Under the pieces are notes generated by a model that worked only from the letters and a program-made list of their open reading frames with translations, was not told where the DNA came from and made no database searches. The translations under genes and the position numbers were made by a program. DNA of 57,846 nt from Chloroflexota bacterium (lineage in GTDB: Bacteria > Chloroflexota > Anaerolineae > Promineifilales > Promineifilaceae): contig JAAEOP010000589.1 of NCBI GenBank assembly GCA_024223125.1, positions 1-57,846 of the forward strand. The letters are read 5' to 3'. Below, piece by piece: positions 1 through 9,876 of the stretch. Each line of letters starts with the position of its first letter. Position 1 is the first letter of the stretch.

Positions 1-133
1 ATTTTAACAAGAATCTGACCGAACACCCATTTTTGGATATCCGTATATGGGAGAAGAGTTTTACCACCCCCTGTATATGCTGGTTTTTAATTTAACATTG
101 TCAAAGTAGTCATAAATAAATGAGGAAAATGAT

Positions 134-601
134 ATGTCTCAAGAAAAAGTATTAGCCAGTTTGCAGGCCCAGGTAGGGCAAGAAGTTCATGTTGGCGACT
201 GGCTGACCGTCACACAGGAAATGGTAAACACCTTTGCAAACGCTACCCTAGATCAACAATGGATTCATGTAGATGTGGAGCGGGCCAATACACAATCTCC
301 CTTTGGCGGCCCAATCGCGCACGGCTTTCTCACCCTCTCCCTCATTCCCTATTTAACCGGCGAAGTGAATCCTGACAAACCCCGTTATGAAGGGTTAAAA
401 ATGGGAATCAATTATGGTCTAAACAAAGTGCGTTTTCCCAGCCCGGTAATGGTGGGGGCGCGAGTGCGGGCGCGGGTTACATGTGTCAGTGTGGAAGAGG
501 CAAAAGGGGGTCTGCAACTGGTTAACAAAATCATTGTGGAAATTGAGGATCGAGATAAACCGGGCTGTGTGGCTGAAATGGTGTCGTTACTATTCTTTTA
601 A
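134..601 (+). CDS. MaoC-family hydratase/dehydratase
   Basis: 155-residue hot-dog-fold protein of the MaoC / (R)-specific enoyl-CoA hydratase family, which hydrates 2-enoyl-CoA thioesters in the cytosol. The hydratase-2 signature is visible: FANATLD at about 34-40, then IHVD at 44-47, placing the catalytic Asp40 and His45 dyad at the expected spacing, followed by FGGPIAHGFLTLSL at 57-70. The length suits a single-domain NodN/MaoC protein. ATG 134 is preceded by a GAGGAAAA ribosome site. The upstream 133 bases hold no gene that I can see. The 3' end overlaps by 12 bases the convergent metal-binding lipoprotein gene. It may serve fatty acid or polyhydroxyalkanoate metabolism; nothing nearby fixes the substrate. 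Confidence 0.85.
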   Translation: MSQEKVLASLQAQVGQEVHVGDWLTVTQEMVNTFANATLDQQWIHVDVERANTQSPFGGPIAHGFLTLSLIPYLTGEVNPDKPRYEGLKMGINYGLNKVRFPSPVMVGARVRARVTCVSVEEAKGGLQLVNKIIVEIEDRDKPGCVAEMVSLLFF

Positions 602-1600
602 GCCTTGCACAACGGTATCAACATTGGCCCGGAACATGCCGATGTAGCTGTCGACGCCGCTGCCGGGGGAGCCAAGTGTGCCAGTGTGTAATGTTAGAAT
701 TTGAATCTGATCGCAGCTATCCAATTCTGCGGCGACAGTTTGGGCCATTTTATTGCTGACGGCCGTTTCGGTAAAAATAGTACAGATGTTGTGAGTAGTC
801 ATCTTTTGGATGAGTTGGGCTAGATCGCTGGCTGAAGGTTCTGCTAAGGTACTTGAGCCAGGAATGATTGTGCCCAGCAGTTCAAAACCGTATTCGTGGA
901 CGAAGTAGCCTAAAGCATCATGATTGGTAACAAGAAAGCGTCTTTCTGTAGGGATGTCGGCCAGTTGGGTTTGGGTGTAGGTTTCCAATGCGTCTAATTC
1001 GGACAGGTAGACGGCCGCATTGTTTTTGTATGTTTCCGCGTTGGCAGGATCAAGGTTGCTGAGGGTGTGTTCGATGTTTTGAACCCATTGTTTTACATTT
1101 TGCACAGTGAGCCAGGTATGGGGGTCGGCCGTGCCCTGAGCATGTTCATCTTCATGGATAGTGTTACCTAATTCTAAAGGCGCAATGTTGGCGGAAACGG
1201 GAATGAGGGGAACCTCTTCACCAATATTATCTATGTTTTGAATGAGTGTTTCTTCTAAATCCCAACCATTGACAAAGATGATGTGAGCGTCTGTTACGGT
1301 CGTTAACTCCTGTGCCCCCGGTTCATAGCTGTGCGGGTCTTGTCCCGCACCAATGAGGGTGGTCAGTTGAATGCTGTCCCCGCCAACCTGGGAAACAACA
1401 TTGCCAATGATGCTGGTTGTAGCTACAACTTCGAGTGGTTTACCATCCAGTTCAATTGCCTCTAATTCGGGCAGTAAAAGCATTCCTGTCTGGGGGCTGA
1501 CGGCCGTTTCCTGCGGCCGTTTTGTAACGCTGCATCCCATCAAGAGCAACATCCCCATAATTAATGTGAACAATGTGCATAATAGCTGGCAACTTTTCAT
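590..1600 (-). CDS. Zinc/manganese ABC transporter substrate-binding lipoprotein (ZnuA/TroA family)
   Basis: 336-residue cluster A-I binding protein that captures Zn2+ or Mn2+ outside the membrane for an ABC importer. A lipoprotein signal ends in the lipobox LLMGC with Cys23 as the lipidated residue. Expected metal ligands are His90 (DPHSYEP), His161 (DPHTW), His226 (TNHDALGYF) and an acidic residue at about Glu277 (IFTETAVS). A short acidic/His loop (HEDEH, 149-153) lies where ZnuA proteins carry their His-rich loop, which favours zinc. No ATPase or permease partner is present in the window, so the importer lies elsewhere or beyond the left edge. The gene abuts the secreted hydrolase gene upstream (3-base gap), so the two are probably co-transcribed. 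Confidence 0.88.
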   Translation of the reverse strand: MKSCQLLCTLFTLIMGMLLLMGCSVTKRPQETAVSPQTGMLLLPELEAIELDGKPLEVVATTSIIGNVVSQVGGDSIQLTTLIGAGQDPHSYEPGAQELTTVTDAHIIFVNGWDLEETLIQNIDNIGEEVPLIPVSANIAPLELGNTIHEDEHAQGTADPHTWLTVQNVKQWVQNIEHTLSNLDPANAETYKNNAAVYLSELDALETYTQTQLADIPTERRFLVTNHDALGYFVHEYGFELLGTIIPGSSTLAEPSASDLAQLIQKMTTHNICTIFTETAVSNKMAQTVAAELDSCDQIQILTLHTGTLGSPGSGVDSYIGMFRANVDTVVQGLKE

Positions 1601-1603
1601 CAG

Positions 1604-3349
1604 TTAATAAATTAACCGAATTGGATGAAAAAGCAGCCCCCCCAGTGTGATGGGCAAATACTGTTTAGAGGCTGGGGTTAACACTTGAAAAGTATGTGAA
1701 TCTGTTACCACACTGCCTGAATCATTTGTAACTGAAACTAAGATTGTTTGTGTTCCTGCTTTAGCCCAGGTGAATGTTTCCGAATCACTGGCGCCGCCCG
1801 TGTGGACAGCTTTTGTCTGACCATTGATTTTCCAGGTGTATGTCAATGGTTGGGTTACATTTTGGGGATTAACAACGGCCGTGAATTGGTATGCTGCCCC
1901 TTCAAAACCAACATTGGTGCCTGAAATGGCAACCGAGGAAGGCGCGATTAAAGTCGGGTTGGATTTTTGATAGACGGTTAGGACACCGTCAGCCGGAATA
2001 TTTGCATCTAATGTCTGTCCTGAATTTATTGCCATATCGGGCAAATCTACATCATACTCAGAATCGGTTGTGTACTTAATGCCATAGGTAGCGTTGGGTA
2101 AACCTTGAATTGCAAAAGAACCCCCACTACTTGCCTTAACTACAACGACATAGGAGCCATCTTTATTGACAAAGGCAACCGGATCGAAGACAGGATTAGT
2201 ATTATCACTGGAGGTCGTCTCAATTCGGACGGCATCTTTTCTGATGAATTTGAAGTATTGACGCAAAAACTTTGTACGGCTGGCAATGGTTACAGTTGAG
2301 GTTGCGTTATCAACCAAATAATATTGTGCCCCATTGTCGTGTGTGCAATAGGCTAGAGTAAATTGTTGCCAGGATGAATTTCGGCCGAATTTCAAGTCTG
2401 TGTGCAAATCTTCATGTCCGCTGCCGATATGTTCTAACATGGCTGTATTCAAGTTGTTTTGTACCGCCCTATTAGCAATTTTTTTTATGTTATCGTCAGT
2501 GGCGTTGTTGTAGCGATGGTACGAAATTTCTGTTAAGTAGTTTAATACTCCTGTGACTTGAATCATCTCGTCAAAATAAGTCACGGCCGAACTTGTATCT
2601 GTATTAGATGGGGCTATGAAATCGGGCGTATATCCGTTTCCTTCTAACAGAGTTGCGGCCGCAACTAAGGCATTGCCAACATTTGTTCCGTTTCTCCACC
2701 AAGCAACATCTGGTTCTAAGATAATCTCGACAGCATCTGGATACCAACCATATTTATGATCAATATGTTGGAAGGCCGCCAGGACAAATTCAGCATATTC
2801 ATCTGGTTGATTGTAATATTGAACATCTGAGGAGCTTGAACTGGGATGATTTCTAAAATCAACGATTGTTAAATTAATGTATAGTTTCTCTCCATTTGCT
2901 TCAACACGTTGTTTTATAGGCAGAACAATATGGTCAATTTCGTGATCTAGCTCAGTATAATGGAACCCATTTGAATTATTGGTATTGGGATCGCTATTAT
3001 CGTTTATTATTTCATACCAGTGAGCTTTCCAGGCTGTAAAATCTATTGTGCTATTCAGATATTGGGCAAAGTAATCTTGTGAATTTTCTGAACCACTTTT
3101 TATTTCCAGACGCACACGATTGATACCGAGATCGTCTACGGCCAGATCAAAGAGATGGTTACTGTAATTGTCGAACCCGGTGCATTCCAACTGCCCAGAT
3201 TGGGTTGTCGTTTCCCAGCCTGTTATGGTTTGATAAGTTATGCTTGAGTTTAATGTGATTGTCTCTGAAGGTTGTTGTGAAAGAACCGACCTTTTGATAA
3301 TGATTGAGAGGGCAAGTAATAACCCCAAGAGCAAAAAGTTTTTACGCAT
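1604..3349 (-). CDS. Secreted GH30-like glycoside hydrolase with C-terminal Ig/PKD-type domain
   Basis: 581-residue exported protein. It has an N-terminal hydrophobic signal (residues 4-18), a (beta/alpha)8-type domain beginning with YQTITGWE (39-46), which recalls the 'QxIxGFG' start of clan GH-A family 30 enzymes, then a beta-rich domain and a PKD/Ig-like module (about 475-560). Candidate acid/base is Glu212 in ILEPD and candidate nucleophile is Glu306 in AMLEHIG, each near the end of a strand as in clan GH-A. The protein ends with YLPITLGG and a short hydrophobic stretch, a tail type common on exported Chloroflexota proteins. GGGAGAA precedes ATG 3349. The exact family and substrate are uncertain; GH39 or GH5-like assignments remain possible. 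Confidence 0.65.
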   Translation of the reverse strand: MRKNFLLLGLLLALSIIIKRSVLSQQPSETITLNSSITYQTITGWETTTQSGQLECTGFDNYSNHLFDLAVDDLGINRVRLEIKSGSENSQDYFAQYLNSTIDFTAWKAHWYEIINDNSDPNTNNSNGFHYTELDHEIDHIVLPIKQRVEANGEKLYINLTIVDFRNHPSSSSSDVQYYNQPDEYAEFVLAAFQHIDHKYGWYPDAVEIILEPDVAWWRNGTNVGNALVAAATLLEGNGYTPDFIAPSNTDTSSAVTYFDEMIQVTGVLNYLTEISYHRYNNATDDNIKKIANRAVQNNLNTAMLEHIGSGHEDLHTDLKFGRNSSWQQFTLAYCTHDNGAQYYLVDNATSTVTIASRTKFLRQYFKFIRKDAVRIETTSSDNTNPVFDPVAFVNKDGSYVVVVKASSGGSFAIQGLPNATYGIKYTTDSEYDVDLPDMAINSGQTLDANIPADGVLTVYQKSNPTLIAPSSVAISGTNVGFEGAAYQFTAVVNPQNVTQPLTYTWKINGQTKAVHTGGASDSETFTWAKAGTQTILVSVTNDSGSVVTDSHTFQVLTPASKQYLPITLGGLLFHPIRLIY

Positions 3350-3529
3350 AATCGTTCTCCCTGTTTGATGTGTTTACAATGTGCGCCACAATGAAATGCA
3401 CAATAAAACAAGGGTATTCTAATCATTCCTGGCTGGCATGTCATGACTCATCCAGGTTTACCGGACAAAAGTCCTATGTAGTTCCCTTATCATGGACAAG
3501 TTGCCCCCGGTTCTTTCTGGTCTCCAATT

Positions 3530-4870
3530 TCATACATCACAAAACTGATCAACTACTGTTAATGCTTGATCGATCATCGCCAACCCCTCTTGTAGTTGTC
3601 CTTCGTTGATAATCAATGGTGGTGCACAGAAAATCCAATCCCACTTTACAAAGGTGCTCATTCCTTGCTCCCGTAAAAGGGATGCGACTTTGCGCATTGG
3701 CTCAGTCGCGGGCTGATTCCAGCCGCTCATTGGTTCTCGTGTTTCTCGATTCTTGACTAGCTCAAGAAGTTGCAACAATCCTGTACCACGCACCTCGCCC
3801 ACACATGGATGCTGTTCGGCTAAATCCATCAAACCAGCACGTAACACTTTACCCATTTCTTGTGCTTTAGCGATTAGATTTTCTTCTTTATAAACTTCAA
3901 TGTTCGCTGCCGCAGTTGCACAAGCGAGTGGATGGGCGCTATAGGTAAGTCCACCCCAAAGTGTATTATTTTCAAAGTGATCGGCTATCTTGTCTGTAAC
4001 CATGGTGGCTCCCATGGGGATGTAACCACTGGTCAACCCTTTTGCCATTGCCATAATATCTGGTTTCACATAAGGGTAGTGATTGATCCCAAACCATTCA
4101 CCTGTACGGCCGAATCCACTCATCACCTCATCAATAATCAACAAAATGCCGTATTTGTCGCACATTGCTTGAATCGGTTTCCAAAACGCATCTCCACCTT
4201 GCATAATACCACTGGTGCCACTGTACCCTTCGAGTAAAATGGCGGCGACATTTTCTGGTCCTTCAAATAAAATGGTTTGTTCGATCAATTCAGCCACAGC
4301 CGCGTCGCCTTCATCCACAGTACGGCCGTTATACAGCGGACTGCGATAAGCATAAGGCCCATGGACACGCACAATCCAAGGTACACCCGGCTCATTAGCC
4401 AAACGACGCGGATCACCACCAGCCGTCATCGCTCCAAACGTGGCTCCATGATAAGAGCGATAACGGGTGACAATCTTTTGTCGTCCCGTGTAAAGGCGAG
4501 CAATTTTCATTGCGTTTTCTACCGCATCTGCCCCTCCATTGGTGAAGAAACTTTTGCTGAGACCAGGCGGTGAGACCTTATTTAGAAGTTGCCCTAGTTT
4601 GGCGCGTGGCTCTGTGGCAATACCCGGATAAGCATGACCCATGACAGCCGCTTGTTCCTGAATCGCTTTGATGACATGAGGATGCCCATGCCCAACATTT
4701 ACATTCATCAACTGCGACGACCAATCGAGATACCGTTTGCCATCCGCGTCCCAAAAATAAACACCTTCCGCCTTCGCCATTGAGATTGGATTCCAAGCAC
4801 TCTGGGCAGTCCAACTGGCCATGGTGTAGGTTTTGTTGCGCTGTACCAATTCATCATGTGTTAAATTCAT
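3530..4870 (-). CDS. Class III PLP aminotransferase (beta-alanine/omega-amino acid type)
   Basis: Fold-type I, class III aminotransferase moving the terminal amino group of an omega-amino acid to pyruvate or 2-oxoglutarate. ATG 4870 is chosen because GGAG sits nine bases upstream; an in-frame ATG at 4888 would add six residues. From that start the protein has 446 residues. Visible motifs are FFTNGGADAVENA (substrate and PLP phosphate region), IIDEVMSGFGRTGEWFG with the PLP-binding Asp247, and MAKGLTSGYIPMGA with Lys277 as the Schiff-base lysine. It is the last gene of the island and follows a CoA-acylating semialdehyde dehydrogenase, the pairing seen in beta-alanine catabolism. Taurine, GABA or beta-aminoisobutyrate are alternatives. 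A palindromic repeat separates it from the dehydrogenase. Confidence 0.85.
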   Translation of the reverse strand: MNLTHDELVQRNKTYTMASWTAQSAWNPISMAKAEGVYFWDADGKRYLDWSSQLMNVNVGHGHPHVIKAIQEQAAVMGHAYPGIATEPRAKLGQLLNKVSPPGLSKSFFTNGGADAVENAMKIARLYTGRQKIVTRYRSYHGATFGAMTAGGDPRRLANEPGVPWIVRVHGPYAYRSPLYNGRTVDEGDAAVAELIEQTILFEGPENVAAILLEGYSGTSGIMQGGDAFWKPIQAMCDKYGILLIIDEVMSGFGRTGEWFGINHYPYVKPDIMAMAKGLTSGYIPMGATMVTDKIADHFENNTLWGGLTYSAHPLACATAAANIEVYKEENLIAKAQEMGKVLRAGLMDLAEQHPCVGEVRGTGLLQLLELVKNRETREPMSGWNQPATEPMRKVASLLREQGMSTFVKWDWIFCAPPLIINEGQLQEGLAMIDQALTVVDQFCDV

Positions 4871-4898
4871 TGTAAATTTCTCCATCATTTAAGACTAA

Positions 4899-5110
4899 CA
4901 ATAGGCATTATTGGAAATAACTTTTTTGACAAGATTCACAGGATAAACAGGATTATCTCATCTCGTAAATCCTGTTTAGGCCAATTCCAGAAAATAATGA
5001 TCCCGAATTGATGCCATTTCGGGAATTGGCTGGAGGCTTTTCAAAACGGGTAGGATCATTTAATTTTTGAAAAAGCCTTATCCTGTCCAATTTCTTATTT
5101 CCCATAAACT
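4899..5110. repeat. Composite palindromic intergenic repeat (copy B)
   Basis: The gap between the aminotransferase and the aldehyde dehydrogenase holds a degenerate copy of the element at 43245-43360. It shares the left end (GGCATTATTGGAAATAAC), an 'ACAGGATTAT.TCAT' core and the right end (TCCAATTTCTTATTTCC). It differs by an extra block that is itself palindromic: arms 4980-4988 / 5022-5030 (GCCAATTCC) and 5034-5046 / 5065-5078 (AGGCTTTTCAAAA, with one extra base). No coding potential is seen. Confidence 0.7.
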
Positions 5111-5114
5111 CTAA

Positions 5115-6593
5115 TTAAAATTGGCGTGACCACTCTTTTGGCCAACGCTCTACGACTACCTTCGTCTGGGTGAAGAATTCGACAGCATGATTGCTCTGGC
5201 CGTGCAAAACGCCAAAAAAGCTATCTTTCCAGCCACTGAAGGGGAAAAAGGCCATAGGAGCGGCGACACCGACGTTGATGCCGATGTTGCCCGCGTTGGC
5301 TTCATAACGGAATTTGCGAGCGGCGGCGCCACTGCCGGTGAACAAACAAGCCATATTGCCATACTGACCACTATTGACAAACTGAATGGCCTCATCAATC
5401 GTGTTCACATGGATCAAGCTCAATACGGGGCCAAATATCTCTGTTTTGGCAATTGTTCCCTTCGGATCAATATTCTGCAAAATAGTAGGACGCACAAAAC
5501 TCCCGTTTTCGTAACCGGAGATGGATGGAGAACGGCCGTCTACCAACAAATTTGCACCTTCATCAACCCCTTGTTGGATCAACCCCTCGATCCGCTGTGC
5601 ACTTTGACTATTAATCACCGTCCCCATCTGCACATTATCATCAAGACCATATCCGACAACGCGAGAAACGGCCGTTTCTGCAATCGCTTCCGTAAAAGGC
5701 TGTTGGGCGTCACCCACCGTCACGGCGATAGAAGCGGCCAGACACCGTTGCCCAGCGCAACCAAACGCCGAATCAGCGGCAATTTTGTTTGCCATCGTCA
5801 TATCTGCATCTGGTAACACAATAATCGGGTTCTTCGCGCCACCTTGCGCCTGTACCCGTTTGCCATTGGCCGCTCCTCGACTATAAACATGTTTGGCGAT
5901 TGGAGTAGAGCCAACAAAACTAATCGCTCGAATCGTGGGATGATCCAAAATCGCATTCGCCGCTTCTTTGGCACCATTCACCATGTTCACCACCCCTTTA
6001 GGGAAGCCAGCTTGTTCCAATAGCTGAAAAACTTTTTGCATGGTCAGCGGCACCTTTTCCGATGGCTTCACGATATATGTGTTGCCACAAGCCAGCGCAT
6101 AAGGCAAAAACCAAAACACAATCATACCTGGAAAATTGAACGGAGTGATAGCCGCACAAACACCAACCGGCTGCCGAATCATCAACTCATCAATACCCGG
6201 GGCAATGTCTTCAGACAACTGCCCCTGCATCATCTTGGGGATACCGCAAGCGACTTCCACATTTTCAATCGCCCGGCGCATTTCTCCTCTAGATTCGCCA
6301 ATTGTTTTGCCACATTCTATCGTAATGGTACGGGCAAGTTCCTCGAAGTTATCTTCCAGCAAATTCTTCAACTTAAATAAGTATTGAATGCGATCTGTAG
6401 CTGGCGTACGTCGCCATTCATCGAGCGCTGTCGCTGCGGCCTGTGCGGCTTCATCTACCTCTGCCGCTGGCGAGAGAGGTACCTGCCCTAAAATTTCGTT
6501 TGTAGCTGGATTTTTTACATCCAAATAGTTATTGGCAGATGAAGGTCGCCATTTTCCATTGATATAGTTGGTTAATTTGTTATTCGTTGTCAT
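5115..6593 (-). CDS. mmsA: CoA-acylating (methyl)malonate-semialdehyde dehydrogenase
   Basis: 492-residue aldehyde dehydrogenase of the MmsA subgroup. It oxidises malonate or methylmalonate semialdehyde with NAD+ and CoA, releasing CO2 and giving acetyl-CoA or propionyl-CoA. Hallmarks are ITPFNFPG with the catalytic-site Asn153, GGAKNP (251-256) where ordinary ALDHs have a Glu, FGCAGQRC with nucleophile Cys284, and the C-terminal [12 protein letters not shown] block. The replaced general-base Glu and this C-terminal block separate MmsA from non-acylating ALDHs. A GAGGTG ribosome site precedes ATG 6593. It lies between the reductase upstream and the class III aminotransferase downstream, as expected for beta-alanine to malonate semialdehyde to acetyl-CoA. 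The gene is complete. Confidence 0.92.
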   Translation of the reverse strand: MTTNNKLTNYINGKWRPSSANNYLDVKNPATNEILGQVPLSPAAEVDEAAQAAATALDEWRRTPATDRIQYLFKLKNLLEDNFEELARTITIECGKTIGESRGEMRRAIENVEVACGIPKMMQGQLSEDIAPGIDELMIRQPVGVCAAITPFNFPGMIVFWFLPYALACGNTYIVKPSEKVPLTMQKVFQLLEQAGFPKGVVNMVNGAKEAANAILDHPTIRAISFVGSTPIAKHVYSRGAANGKRVQAQGGAKNPIIVLPDADMTMANKIAADSAFGCAGQRCLAASIAVTVGDAQQPFTEAIAETAVSRVVGYGLDDNVQMGTVINSQSAQRIEGLIQQGVDEGANLLVDGRSPSISGYENGSFVRPTILQNIDPKGTIAKTEIFGPVLSLIHVNTIDEAIQFVNSGQYGNMACLFTGSGAAARKFRYEANAGNIGINVGVAAPMAFFPFSGWKDSFFGVLHGQSNHAVEFFTQTKVVVERWPKEWSRQF

Positions 6594-6623
6594 TATTCAC
6601 CTCAAAACTCCATTGATATACAG

Positions 6624-7862
6624 CTATTTCTTACCCAAACCAGACTCTTTTGCGCCGACTAAAGCAACCCGATTGCCATAAACGACTTTTCCTTCTTCCA
6701 TATCAAAATGAGCTTGCCCAATATCCTCAAATGAATAAAGGTCTCCTAAACAAGGGTCAATCTTGCCATCTACAACTAATTGATTGTATGCATAAGCTTG
6801 GGTGTCGTTTGCACCATGTGACCCTTGTAAACGCTTTTGACGAACCCAATGGTAGCGTAAATCAACGGAAGCAGAATAACCTGTTGTACCAGCACAAATC
6901 ACAACCATCCCACCTGCTTCACACACAAAAATACTGGTAGGAATCGTCGCTTCGCCCGGATGCTCAAACACAATATTGGGGCTACGTCGTTCACCTAATA
7001 CATCCCAAATAGCTTTGCCAAAAGCGCGACAGCCAGCCGTCCAAGCCTTTTGTCCAGCACTATCTGTCCAATGAGGAGGTATTCCCCAATGGTCAAAGTT
7101 CTTTCGATTGATAAAGCCCACAGCCCCCAAACTCTTACAATACTCTCCACGTTCATCATCCGATACAACAGCGATTGCTTGAGCGCCGTGAACTTTTGCA
7201 AGTTGGATGGCTTGACCACCAAGGCCACCAGAGCCACCCCAAACCAAAACGACATCACCTTCTTGCACTGTATTTCCTTCCCAACCAAACAGCATACGAT
7301 ACGCTGTCGTCCCGACAAGAGACGGAGCAGCTGCTTCTTCCCACGATAGATGCGACGCTTTGGGCATGACCTGATGTGCTTGTGCTACGCAGAATTGGCC
7401 AAATGAGCCAAAGTTCGTGTTATACCCCCAAATCGAAGCCGAGGGAGCAATCATGGGGTCTTTCCCAGCCTTAATCCACGGATCGTCTAAATTCCAATGT
7501 CCATGATGAACAACGACTTCATCTCCAATCTTGACGTTTTCTACTTCATCACCAACCGCATAAATAATGCCTGAAACATCGCTACCACCAATATGAAAAT
7601 CATACAGTTCACCCATTTTTTGTCGTACCCGGATCACATCGATGGGGATGCCTCTTGCTGCCCACACATTATTGTAGTTAATGCCCGCAGCCATTGTGGC
7701 GATAAGAACTTCATTCACCTTGATTTCAGGTACATCAATTTCTTCAATTTGAAACGCAGTACGAGGATCACCAAATCGATCCTGGCGCACCGTTTGTGCG
7801 AACATTTTGGATGGAACTTCTCCAAGAGGAGGAATTGTTCCTATTGGTAATGCTTTTGACAT
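6624..7862 (-). CDS. Crotonyl-CoA carboxylase/reductase-family enoyl-CoA reductase, probably acryloyl-CoA reductase
   Basis: Zinc-free MDR-superfamily NADPH-dependent enoyl-thioester reductase, close to crotonyl-CoA carboxylase/reductase (Ccr) and the reductase part of propionyl-CoA synthase. ATG 7862 is used: AGGAG is well placed, and the 12 extra upstream codons would run into a hairpin. The 412-residue protein shows GINYNNVWA, the Rossmann motif [22 protein letters not shown] and QGSH. Compared from memory with Kitasatospora Ccr, the CO2-pocket Asn (here Asn65) and His (His349) are kept, but the Phe-Glu pair is Tyr147-Asn148 (IWGYNTNFG). This suggests simple reduction of acryloyl- or crotonyl-CoA without carboxylation. 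Its neighbours, a PrpE-like ligase and MmsA, fit an acrylate/3-hydroxypropionate branch. The family call is firm; substrate and loss of carboxylation are inference. Confidence 0.85.
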   Translation of the reverse strand: MSKALPIGTIPPLGEVPSKMFAQTVRQDRFGDPRTAFQIEEIDVPEIKVNEVLIATMAAGINYNNVWAARGIPIDVIRVRQKMGELYDFHIGGSDVSGIIYAVGDEVENVKIGDEVVVHHGHWNLDDPWIKAGKDPMIAPSASIWGYNTNFGSFGQFCVAQAHQVMPKASHLSWEEAAAPSLVGTTAYRMLFGWEGNTVQEGDVVLVWGGSGGLGGQAIQLAKVHGAQAIAVVSDDERGEYCKSLGAVGFINRKNFDHWGIPPHWTDSAGQKAWTAGCRAFGKAIWDVLGERRSPNIVFEHPGEATIPTSIFVCEAGGMVVICAGTTGYSASVDLRYHWVRQKRLQGSHGANDTQAYAYNQLVVDGKIDPCLGDLYSFEDIGQAHFDMEEGKVVYGNRVALVGAKESGLGKK

Positions 7863-7892
7863 ATCATTTCTCCTTTCTAAATCGTCTCGTAG

Positions 7893-7913
7893 AGACACCC
7901 CGTTGGGGTGTCT
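7893..7913. repeat. Hairpin in the prpE-like/reductase gap
   Basis: Nine-base perfect stem AGACACCCC (7893-7901) pairing with 7905-7913 around a three-base loop. On the plus strand it is followed by a T-rich run and resembles an intrinsic terminator, but no plus-strand gene ends here. In the operon direction it is a hairpin between the stop of the ligase gene and the ribosome site of the reductase gene, so it may attenuate or stabilise the mRNA. It may equally be a small dispersed 'GTAGAGAC..GTCTCT'-type repeat. Confidence 0.55.
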
Positions 7914-7924
7914 TGTTTTTGTTG

Positions 7925-9832
7925 TTACACATCCGTTTTTTGATAACCTAACTTATTCATCGCATCTTCCATTTCTTCCAAAACAGATGGGTCATCAATC
8001 GTTGCTGGCATACGATAAGGCGTATTATCAGCAATGCACTTAATTGTGCCCCGCAATATCTTACCAGAGCGAGTTTTGGGTAGGCGCGACACAATCGCAG
8101 CTGACTTAAAGGCGGCAACGGGACCAATTTGATCGCGTACCATCTGCACCAATTCACCAACAATTTCATCATGCTCTCGCTCCACACCCGCTTTGAGCAC
8201 AGCCAAACCTACAGGAACTTCTCCTTTCAATGCATCATTAACCCCAATGACTGCACATTCAGCCACATCGGCGTGCGCCGCTAGCACCTCTTCCATACCT
8301 CCGGTAGAGAGGCGATGACCAGCAACGTTAATGATGTCGTCTGTTCGCCCCATGATAGACAAATAGCCGTCTTCATCCTTAAAACCAGCATCTGAGGTGA
8401 GGTAATAGCCATGAGCATAACTCAGGTAAGATTCCTGATAACGTTCATCATTGTTCCAAAGTGTAGGCAAACAGCTTGGTGGCAAAGGTAATTTAATAAC
8501 GATGGTTCCTACCTCGTTCACATCCGCTTCTTTACCATTTGGTAACAAGACACGCACATCATAGCCAGGCATGGGTACTGCTGCAGAGCCAGGCTTGATG
8601 GGCAATTGTTCAATGCCAAGAGGATTGGCAGCAATGGGCCAACCCGTTTCCGTCTGCCACCAATGGTCAATCAACGGGACGCCCAACATATCCTGAGCCC
8701 AATGCAAAGTAGCGGGATCACACCGTTCGCCAGCCAGAAAGAGTGCCCGAAAGTGATCTAAATCATATGGCTGAATGAGTTCACCATTGGGGTCTTCCCG
8801 TTTGATAGCGCGTATGGCCGTGGGGGCGGTAAAGAGAACATTTACTTTGTGCTGAGCAATAACACGCCAGAAAACCCCGGCATCTGGTGTTCCTACTGGC
8901 TTGCCTTCATACAAAATTGTTGTACATCCATGAAACAGAGGAGCATACACAATGTAGGAATGACCCACCACCCAACCTACGTCAGATGCGGCCCAGTAGA
9001 CGTCACCGGGATCGGCATTAAAGATATGTTTCATGCTCCATTTAAGGGCGACAAGATGCCCTCCGTTGTCACGCACCACACCTTTGGGAATACCTGTTGT
9101 ACCAGATGTGTAGAGGATATAAAGTGGATCTGTCGCAGCAACTGGCACACAAGGTGCTGCGTCTGCTGTTGCCAACGCCTCTTGCCAATCGAAATCACGT
9201 CCTTCAATGAAGGTTGCGGTTGCTTGTGGTCGCTGAAAGATGAGGCATTTTTCTGGCTTAAATTGGGCTAATTCGATTGCTTTGTCCAGTAAGGGTTTAT
9301 ATTCGACAATGCGTTTAACTTCAATGCCACAAGATGCGGACATAATTAGTTTGGGTTTGGCATCGTCAATGCGGGTTGCCAATTCGTTGGCGGCAAATCC
9401 ACCAAATACGACGGAATGAATAGCGCCAATGCGCGCACACGCCAACATAGCCATCACAGCTTCGGGCACCATGGGCATGTAAATGATGACACGGTCTCCC
9501 TTCTCTACACCTTTTTGCACCAACACACCAGCTAATCGGGCGACTTTATCTCGCAACTCACGATAGGTATATTGTTTGATGGTATCGGTGACAGGACTGT
9601 CGTAGATTAACGCGGGTTGCTCGGAACGGCCGTTTTCAACATGATAGTCAAGTGCGTTATAACAACTATTTAGTTGACCACCCTCAAACCAATGGTAAAA
9701 AGGGGGATTCTCATCATTGAGAACCTTCGTCCAAGGTTTAAACCATTGGACATCGTTGGCGGCTTGATCCCAAAAATTCTGAGGATCGGCTTTCCAAGAT
9801 TGATAAACGGCTTGATAGGAACTTGTACTCAT
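7925..9832 (-). CDS. Propionyl-CoA synthetase-like AMP-forming acyl-CoA ligase
   Basis: 635-residue ANL-superfamily acyl-CoA synthetase, most like PrpE/ACSS3. It activates a short acid (propionate, acrylate or 3-hydroxypropionate) to the CoA thioester through an acyl-AMP. Start ATG 9832 has GGAG nine bases upstream. Motifs are [15 protein letters not shown] (P-loop-like A3), [10 protein letters not shown] (A5), [25 protein letters not shown] (A7/A8 hinge, in parts) and [12 protein letters not shown] with the conserved adenylation Lys near residue 590. The tail '[14 protein letters not shown]' is PrpE-like and unlike acetyl-CoA synthetase. Next to an acryloyl-CoA-reductase-like gene it would supply the CoA ester for conversion to propionyl-CoA. 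Acetate cannot be excluded as a substrate. Confidence 0.88.
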   Translation of the reverse strand: MSTSSYQAVYQSWKADPQNFWDQAANDVQWFKPWTKVLNDENPPFYHWFEGGQLNSCYNALDYHVENGRSEQPALIYDSPVTDTIKQYTYRELRDKVARLAGVLVQKGVEKGDRVIIYMPMVPEAVMAMLACARIGAIHSVVFGGFAANELATRIDDAKPKLIMSASCGIEVKRIVEYKPLLDKAIELAQFKPEKCLIFQRPQATATFIEGRDFDWQEALATADAAPCVPVAATDPLYILYTSGTTGIPKGVVRDNGGHLVALKWSMKHIFNADPGDVYWAASDVGWVVGHSYIVYAPLFHGCTTILYEGKPVGTPDAGVFWRVIAQHKVNVLFTAPTAIRAIKREDPNGELIQPYDLDHFRALFLAGERCDPATLHWAQDMLGVPLIDHWWQTETGWPIAANPLGIEQLPIKPGSAAVPMPGYDVRVLLPNGKEADVNEVGTIVIKLPLPPSCLPTLWNNDERYQESYLSYAHGYYLTSDAGFKDEDGYLSIMGRTDDIINVAGHRLSTGGMEEVLAAHADVAECAVIGVNDALKGEVPVGLAVLKAGVEREHDEIVGELVQMVRDQIGPVAAFKSAAIVSRLPKTRSGKILRGTIKCIADNTPYRMPATIDDPSVLEEMEDAMNKLGYQKTDV

Positions 9833-9876
9833 AATAGTCATCTCCATTTGCTGGACAATTTCACGGATACCAAATC

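Noticed and set aside
6624..7862. Reductase as a true crotonyl-CoA carboxylase/reductase of the ethylmalonyl-CoA pathway
   Set aside because: Two of four CO2-pocket residues differ, and no ethylmalonyl-CoA mutase or epimerase genes are in the window.
7893..7920. Intrinsic terminator on the plus strand (stem plus T-run)
   Set aside because: No plus-strand gene precedes it, and on the operon strand the run becomes A-rich on the wrong side. Kept only as a hairpin.
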